The notes under the pieces: model-generated | Told to the model about the DNA's origin: nothing | The model's input: the letters and a program-made list of their open reading frames with translations, nothing else | The model's database searches: none | In this document: piece after piece, positions 41,940 to 45,764 of the stretch | Layout of the letters: every line of letters starts with the position of its first letter | How positions within the stretch are numbered: position 1 is the stretch's first letter | Program-made: the position numbers and the translations under genes | Assembly (NCBI GenBank): GCA_902606175.1 | Contig: CACLEZ010000003.1 | Span: 1 to 45,764, forward strand | Direction of reading: 5' to 3' | Origin: an uncultured SAR86 cluster bacterium | GTDB taxonomy: Bacteria > Pseudomonadota > Gammaproteobacteria > Magnimaribacterales > Magnimaribacteraceae | Length of the DNA stretch: 45,764 nucleotides

Positions 41940-43532
41940 ATGAATCATAATTTTAATAATGCCTCAACTTCTATAATCAGACCTATGAAGAACGTAAAAT
42001 TTTTAGGTTTAGACGTTAACTTACCGGTTTTCTTAATCAGCTCTGGACTGGCAATTCTTTTTTCTTGCTTGGTACTAATTTTTCCGGAGGCTTCAAGTAC
42101 TTTTCTTACAAGAAGTAGGCAATTTGTTGTCAGTAGGTTTGATACTTTATTTACAGTTTCGATGTTGTCTTTTACTTTCATAATTCTCTTTTTAATAGTT
42201 TCCCCTTTTGGAAAGATTAAACTTGGTGGAAAGGATTCATCTCCAGAATTTAGTTTCTTATCATGGATTTGCATGCTATTTGCAGCAGGTGTGGGTATAG
42301 GAATGACTTTTTATGGAGCCGCCGAACCTCTCTCTTACTATACAGGAGTCTTTGGAACGCCATTAAATATTACCCCGGGGACTGAAGAAGCGAGGAGATT
42401 AGCTTTTAGCGCCACAATTTTTCATTGGGGTATAAATGGTTGGTCTGTATATGCAATTATAGGACTGTCACTTGCTTTCTTTAGTTACAACTGGAAATTG
42501 CCTTTAACCATTCGTTCAATATTCTTCCCCCTTCTTGGTAATAAAATTTGGGGATGGCAGGGAGACTTAATAGACATAATAGCTGTTTTGGCTACTTTAT
42601 TTGGTTTAGCTACTTCCCTAGGATTAGGTGCACAACAAGCATCTTCTGGTTTATATTATTTATTTAATTTACCCAATAATTTAGTCAGTCAATCTTTGGT
42701 CATAATCTTTATTACATCTGTAGCAATTTTTTCGGTTTATAGAGGTCTTGATAAGGGTGTACGTATATTGAGTAATTTAAATATAGCCTTAGCTTTATTG
42801 TTATTACTTTTTGTAGTTCTCGCTGGACCAACATATCAAATAATTTCTTCTTATGGGGCGAATTTAATAGCATATTTTCAGGATATAGTTCCATTAAGTA
42901 ACTGGAATAGATCTGAAGATCGTGATTGGTATCAAGATTGGACAATCTTTTATTGGGCTTGGTGGATTTCTTGGTCTCCTTTTGTTGGAATGTTTATTGC
43001 TCGTATCTCAAAAGGAAGAACAATAAGAGAGTTTTTATCTGTGGTTATGTTTATACCTCTAATATTCAATTTAATCTGGTTTTCTTCATTTGGCGGAGCA
43101 GCAATTTCTCAATTTGAAGAAGGAATTGGCATGTTAAGTGAGCCCGTAAGTGATATTTCCCTAGTACTTTTTTATATGTTAGATAATTTATTCTTACCCA
43201 CCTTAACAAGCTTATTTGCCCTCTTTATGTTGGTTCTCTTTTTTGTGACCTCATCTGATTCAGGCTCTTTGGTCATTGATACGATAACTTCTGGAGGGCA
43301 AGATAATAATTCAAGTAAACAAAGAGTAATCTGGGCAATAATTCAGGGCTTAATAGCGATAGTGTTATTGGTTGGAGGTGGCTCTTATGCTTTATCAGCA
43401 ATTCAGTCGGGTGCAATATCAATGGCATTGCCATTTGTATTTATATTGATATCTGCAACATTGAGTTTGTTGCGAGGAGTCTATATAGAAGTATACGATT
43501 CAAAAAAAATGGAAGATTTACATGGAAGATAA
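41940..43532 (+). CDS. BCCT-family transporter (betaine/choline/carnitine)
   Basis: A 530-residue inner-membrane carrier with about twelve helices. Signature segments are AAGVGIGMTFYGAAEPL (115-131), FHWGINGWSVYA (161-172) and YWAWWISWSPFVGMF, whose clustered Trp residues form the aromatic cage for trimethylammonium groups in BetP. ARISKGRTIREF and VTSSDSGSL are also family motifs. The GVGIGM glycine stretch is like that of sodium-coupled members. Likely cargo is glycine betaine, choline, carnitine or DMSP. The C-terminal regulatory tail is short, so it may be a nutrient importer. It overlaps the MarR gene by 11 bases. Confidence 0.93.
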   Translation: MNHNFNNASTSIIRPMKNVKFLGLDVNLPVFLISSGLAILFSCLVLIFPEASSTFLTRSRQFVVSRFDTLFTVSMLSFTFIILFLIVSPFGKIKLGGKDSSPEFSFLSWICMLFAAGVGIGMTFYGAAEPLSYYTGVFGTPLNITPGTEEARRLAFSATIFHWGINGWSVYAIIGLSLAFFSYNWKLPLTIRSIFFPLLGNKIWGWQGDLIDIIAVLATLFGLATSLGLGAQQASSGLYYLFNLPNNLVSQSLVIIFITSVAIFSVYRGLDKGVRILSNLNIALALLLLLFVVLAGPTYQIISSYGANLIAYFQDIVPLSNWNRSEDRDWYQDWTIFYWAWWISWSPFVGMFIARISKGRTIREFLSVVMFIPLIFNLIWFSSFGGAAISQFEEGIGMLSEPVSDISLVLFYMLDNLFLPTLTSLFALFMLVLFFVTSSDSGSLVIDTITSGGQDNNSSKQRVIWAIIQGLIAIVLLVGGGSYALSAIQSGAISMALPFVFILISATLSLLRGVYIEVYDSKKMEDLHGR

Positions 43533-44025
43533 TCATCTAGAGGAAGCGCTAGTCGCAATTAGGCGGGTAATGAGAGCTACTGAAATAAATTCATTGTCTT
43601 TAGCAAAGAAATCACAGCTTACCCCAACGCAGCACATTGTTCTGCAGATCATTGCTAATAAGAAACACACCACACCAAGTCATATTTCATATATAACAAC
43701 TTTGAGACATACAACCATTGCAACGGTCATCAATAAACTTCTATCTAGAGATCTAATAACAAGAGAGAAAGGTATAAATGATAAAAGGATTCAATATTTA
43801 AATATCACTGAAGAAGGACTGAAGATACTTGAATCATCGCCAGATGTTCTGCAAGATAAATTCAAAGAACAATTTTCTAGCTTAAATGACTGGGAGCAAA
43901 GCATGATCGTGTCCTGTTTACAGAGGGTAGCAAGATTTATAGATGCAGAAGAAATAGATGCTGCACCGATCTTGGATTATGGCGGCTTAAATGAAGAACC
44001 TGAAGAATATCTGAATGAAGAGTAA
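43522..44025 (+). CDS. MarR-family transcriptional regulator
   Basis: A 167-residue winged-helix repressor. Residues 28-100 carry the DNA-binding domain: LTPTQHIVLQII, then PSHISYITTLRHTTIATVINKL (recognition helix), then the wing LITREKGINDKRIQYLNITEEG, in which Asp-Lys-Arg is the usual wing sequence. Flanking helices form the dimer. The acidic tail (about 145-167) is unusual. Its overlap with the BCCT gene suggests that it senses or controls uptake of that cargo. Confidence 0.93.
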   Translation: MEDNHLEEALVAIRRVMRATEINSLSLAKKSQLTPTQHIVLQIIANKKHTTPSHISYITTLRHTTIATVINKLLSRDLITREKGINDKRIQYLNITEEGLKILESSPDVLQDKFKEQFSSLNDWEQSMIVSCLQRVARFIDAEEIDAAPILDYGGLNEEPEEYLNEE

Positions 44026-45277
44026 TCTTCTTTTGACTAAAAGAAATTTCTTAAAATTTATCACTCTTTTATCGGCAGGATTGATCTTCAATTTAGACTC
44101 TAAAGAGAATAAATTTCAATTGAGTAATATAAAAAAAAATATAGAAAAGGATCTTATAAATTGGGATTCTATAAAACTTCATAGAACAGGTACTGAGGGT
44201 GATAATGAAACTGCCTATTGGCTAGCCGATGAGATAAAAAAATGCGGTCTTACTGCAGAAGTAGATTCCTTTAATTTTATTAAGCGAACTCCTGGTAAAT
44301 GCGAGGTTACAAATGGCACTCATACTGCTATTGGATTGCCTATGTTTGACGGTGGAAGCACTTCCTCGAATGGAATTAAAGGCCCGCATGGATCTTTAAA
44401 TACGGATGATGTCATTGCAATAACTAAATATGGCTCTTCAACTAATGACGAGTCCTCTATAAATCTAAATGAAGCGAGAGAGAAAAATAAACATCCTGCA
44501 ATTGTGGCTATTGCAGATGTTTTTCCTAACATTCCAGGGCTTGCTGTCCTAAATGCTGAATCTTATAGAAAACCATATGGACCACCTGTCCTTCAGGTAG
44601 CGACGCAAGAGGGAGAGTGGCTCATGAAATTAAAAGCAGATGAACAGATAAGCGTATCTGTCGAATTAATTGATGAAAAATCCGATGCCATAAATGTTCA
44701 AACTAAGATAGAAGGAAAAGATCAATCGCTTAGCCCTTTAGTTGTCATGACACCGAAGAGTGGCTGGTGGACTAGTACTTCAGAAAGAGGAGGTGGAATA
44801 ACTATTTGGTTAAATGCGGTGAGATATCTATCCAAAAATCAGCCCAACCGCAATGTAATATTTACTGCAAATACTGGACATGAATTAAGCCATCTGGGAC
44901 TAGATCATTTTTTAGAAAAAAATTCGTCATTAGTCAAAGATGCTTTTTCATGGGTTCATCTAGGAGCTAATTTTGCTGCCAAAGAAGGTCAGGTATTATG
45001 GCAAGCCTCCACAAAAGAATTTATGGAAAAAGGCTTGGAGCAACTTAAGGCTTTAGACTTAGATGAAATCATATCTTGGCCTGTATCATCTAGGCCCCTC
45101 GGAGAAGCAAGAAATATCTATGATGGAGGTGGCCAATTTATTTCATTACTCGGAAGCAATCCTCTTTTTCATCATCCAGAGGATATATGGCCAGACTCTA
45201 TAGATATGGAAAAGTTGATAAAACTTAATTCTTTTATGACGAATATGATTATGGATATGGCTAATGTTACTCATTAA
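44015..45277 (+). CDS. Exported M28-like peptidase-fold protein with altered metal site
   Basis: A 420-residue protein overlapping the MarR stop by 11 bases. The N-terminus KRNFLKFITLLSAGLIF resembles a signal peptide with a Tat-like KR-x-FLK core. The layout (substrate domain, then VVMTPKSGWWTSTSERGGG and RNVIFTANTGHELSHLGLDHF) matches a group related to M28 aminopeptidases. However, the first zinc-ligand region that normally reads HxD is TPKSGWW, while a new HExxH (His289-Glu290, His293) is present where M28 enzymes have Glu-Glu. It may be a remodelled hydrolase or a catalytically dead binding protein. Confidence 0.72.
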   Translation: MKSNLLLTKRNFLKFITLLSAGLIFNLDSKENKFQLSNIKKNIEKDLINWDSIKLHRTGTEGDNETAYWLADEIKKCGLTAEVDSFNFIKRTPGKCEVTNGTHTAIGLPMFDGGSTSSNGIKGPHGSLNTDDVIAITKYGSSTNDESSINLNEAREKNKHPAIVAIADVFPNIPGLAVLNAESYRKPYGPPVLQVATQEGEWLMKLKADEQISVSVELIDEKSDAINVQTKIEGKDQSLSPLVVMTPKSGWWTSTSERGGGITIWLNAVRYLSKNQPNRNVIFTANTGHELSHLGLDHFLEKNSSLVKDAFSWVHLGANFAAKEGQVLWQASTKEFMEKGLEQLKALDLDEIISWPVSSRPLGEARNIYDGGGQFISLLGSNPLFHHPEDIWPDSIDMEKLIKLNSFMTNMIMDMANVTH

Positions 45278-45360
45278 GAATCTTTTATTATTCATTTGCA
45301 TTTTTAAGCTGTTCGTTTATTGCAAGAGAGATTTATGATTTTAGATTCGAGATAGATTTT

Positions 45361-45738
45361 ATGAATAATGTGTACAAAATATTAAGAGAATATGAATGGG
45401 AAGAGGCTAAAGAATCAGGTCAAATTACTACGGCTTTAGATAAGCAAGATGGATTCATTCATTTATCAACTGCTTCTCAACTAGCTGCCACATTAGCTTT
45501 TTTCTTCAAGGATTCAGATTCTCTTCAACTCTTGCAACTAAATTTAGATAAGATAGATGAAACTCAACTAATCTATGAATCTTCTCATCCTAATGAAGGG
45601 AAAAGAAATAGTGCTTTTCCTCATCTTTACTCTAAATTAATGACTAACCAAATATTTGAAAGTTGGAATATAAAAAGAGGAAGTTTTAGTCTTCCCGAAG
45701 AGGTTCTGCTTCAGGCAGAAAACCTAATTGAAGAATAA
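45361..45738 (+). CDS. DUF952 family protein
   Basis: A 125-residue protein. GFIHLSTASQLAATLAFFF and FPHLYSKLM are the hallmarks of DUF952, a small domain with a fold related to ADP-ribosyltransferase-like proteins. No signal peptide. Function is not established; family members are usually cytoplasmic and single. It stands 83 bases after the M28-like gene. Confidence 0.85.
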   Translation: MNNVYKILREYEWEEAKESGQITTALDKQDGFIHLSTASQLAATLAFFFKDSDSLQLLQLNLDKIDETQLIYESSHPNEGKRNSAFPHLYSKLMTNQIFESWNIKRGSFSLPEEVLLQAENLIEE

Positions 45739-45764
45739 AATACTTTCTCTCCATCACATATGGA

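Noticed and set aside
41945-42274. A 109-residue minus-strand frame
   Set aside because: It lies wholly inside the BCCT gene on the other strand with low-complexity Lys/Ile composition.
1-45764. Prophage, IS element, integron or CRISPR
   Set aside because: No transposase, integrase, phage structural gene, terminal inverted repeats or spaced repeat array was seen; the single tRNA has no integrase beside it.

Overview
The window is AT-rich and densely coded: genes often overlap by 1-17 bases, and no stretch over about 300 bases lacks a gene. The conserved block lpxC-secA-argJ facing coaE-yacG, an rnr-rlmB pair, LpxC (outer membrane) and a TonB-dependent receptor point to a Gram-negative gammaproteobacterium. 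The mix of streamlined spacing, many esterases, SDRs, GSTs and crotonases, and a receptor next to a TPR-sulfotransferase, resembles marine oligotrophs such as the SAR86 group. That placement is an inference. I see no phage, IS element, CRISPR array or rRNA. There is one tRNA, Ala(UGC).

Layout. 1-1880: C-terminal part of a Ser-rich-linker surface protein, then a one-domain voltage-gated cation channel with an unusual filter. 1877-3759 (minus): HSL-type hydrolase and crotonase. 3804-8626 (plus): SGNH-like exported protein overlapping a membrane-anchored alkaline phosphatase, small membrane protein, GNAT, esterase, and zinc-free MDR oxidoreductase. 8629-12473: CDGSH protein, peptide deformylase, then ADP-ribosylglycohydrolase, ribokinase and (facing them) an odd nucleoside hydrolase. 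12522-15608: type-B carboxylesterase, SDR, crotonase. 15665-15740: tRNA-Ala. 15782-19071: pentapeptide-repeat protein, shikimate-kinase-like protein, GST, DUF6607-type exported protein. 19076-22650: class III aminotransferase, Nramp-related transporter with an apparent N-terminal frameshift, alpha/beta hydrolase. 22681-31011: the core block (coaE, yacG, argJ, secA, lpxC, rlmB, rnr).

31140-37081 is the most interesting stretch: a plus-strand run of a two-helix small protein, acyl-CoA ligase, GST, a linalool dehydratase/isomerase (LDI)-family protein, SDR, two-domain VOC protein and a second two-helix small protein. It looks like a catabolic operon for an alkenol or terpenoid-like substrate. 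The LDI homologue keeps the family's Asp/Tyr and paired-Cys signatures but has no export signal. 

37168-45738: a promoter with an overlapping inverted repeat precedes a TonB-dependent receptor that ends at a clear terminator. Then come a TPR-sulfotransferase, a BCCT transporter overlapping a MarR regulator, an M28-like exported protein whose zinc-ligand region is remodelled, and a DUF952 protein. The receptor and BCCT transporter could bring substrates in across the two membranes, but nothing in the sequence ties them to the LDI operon except position.
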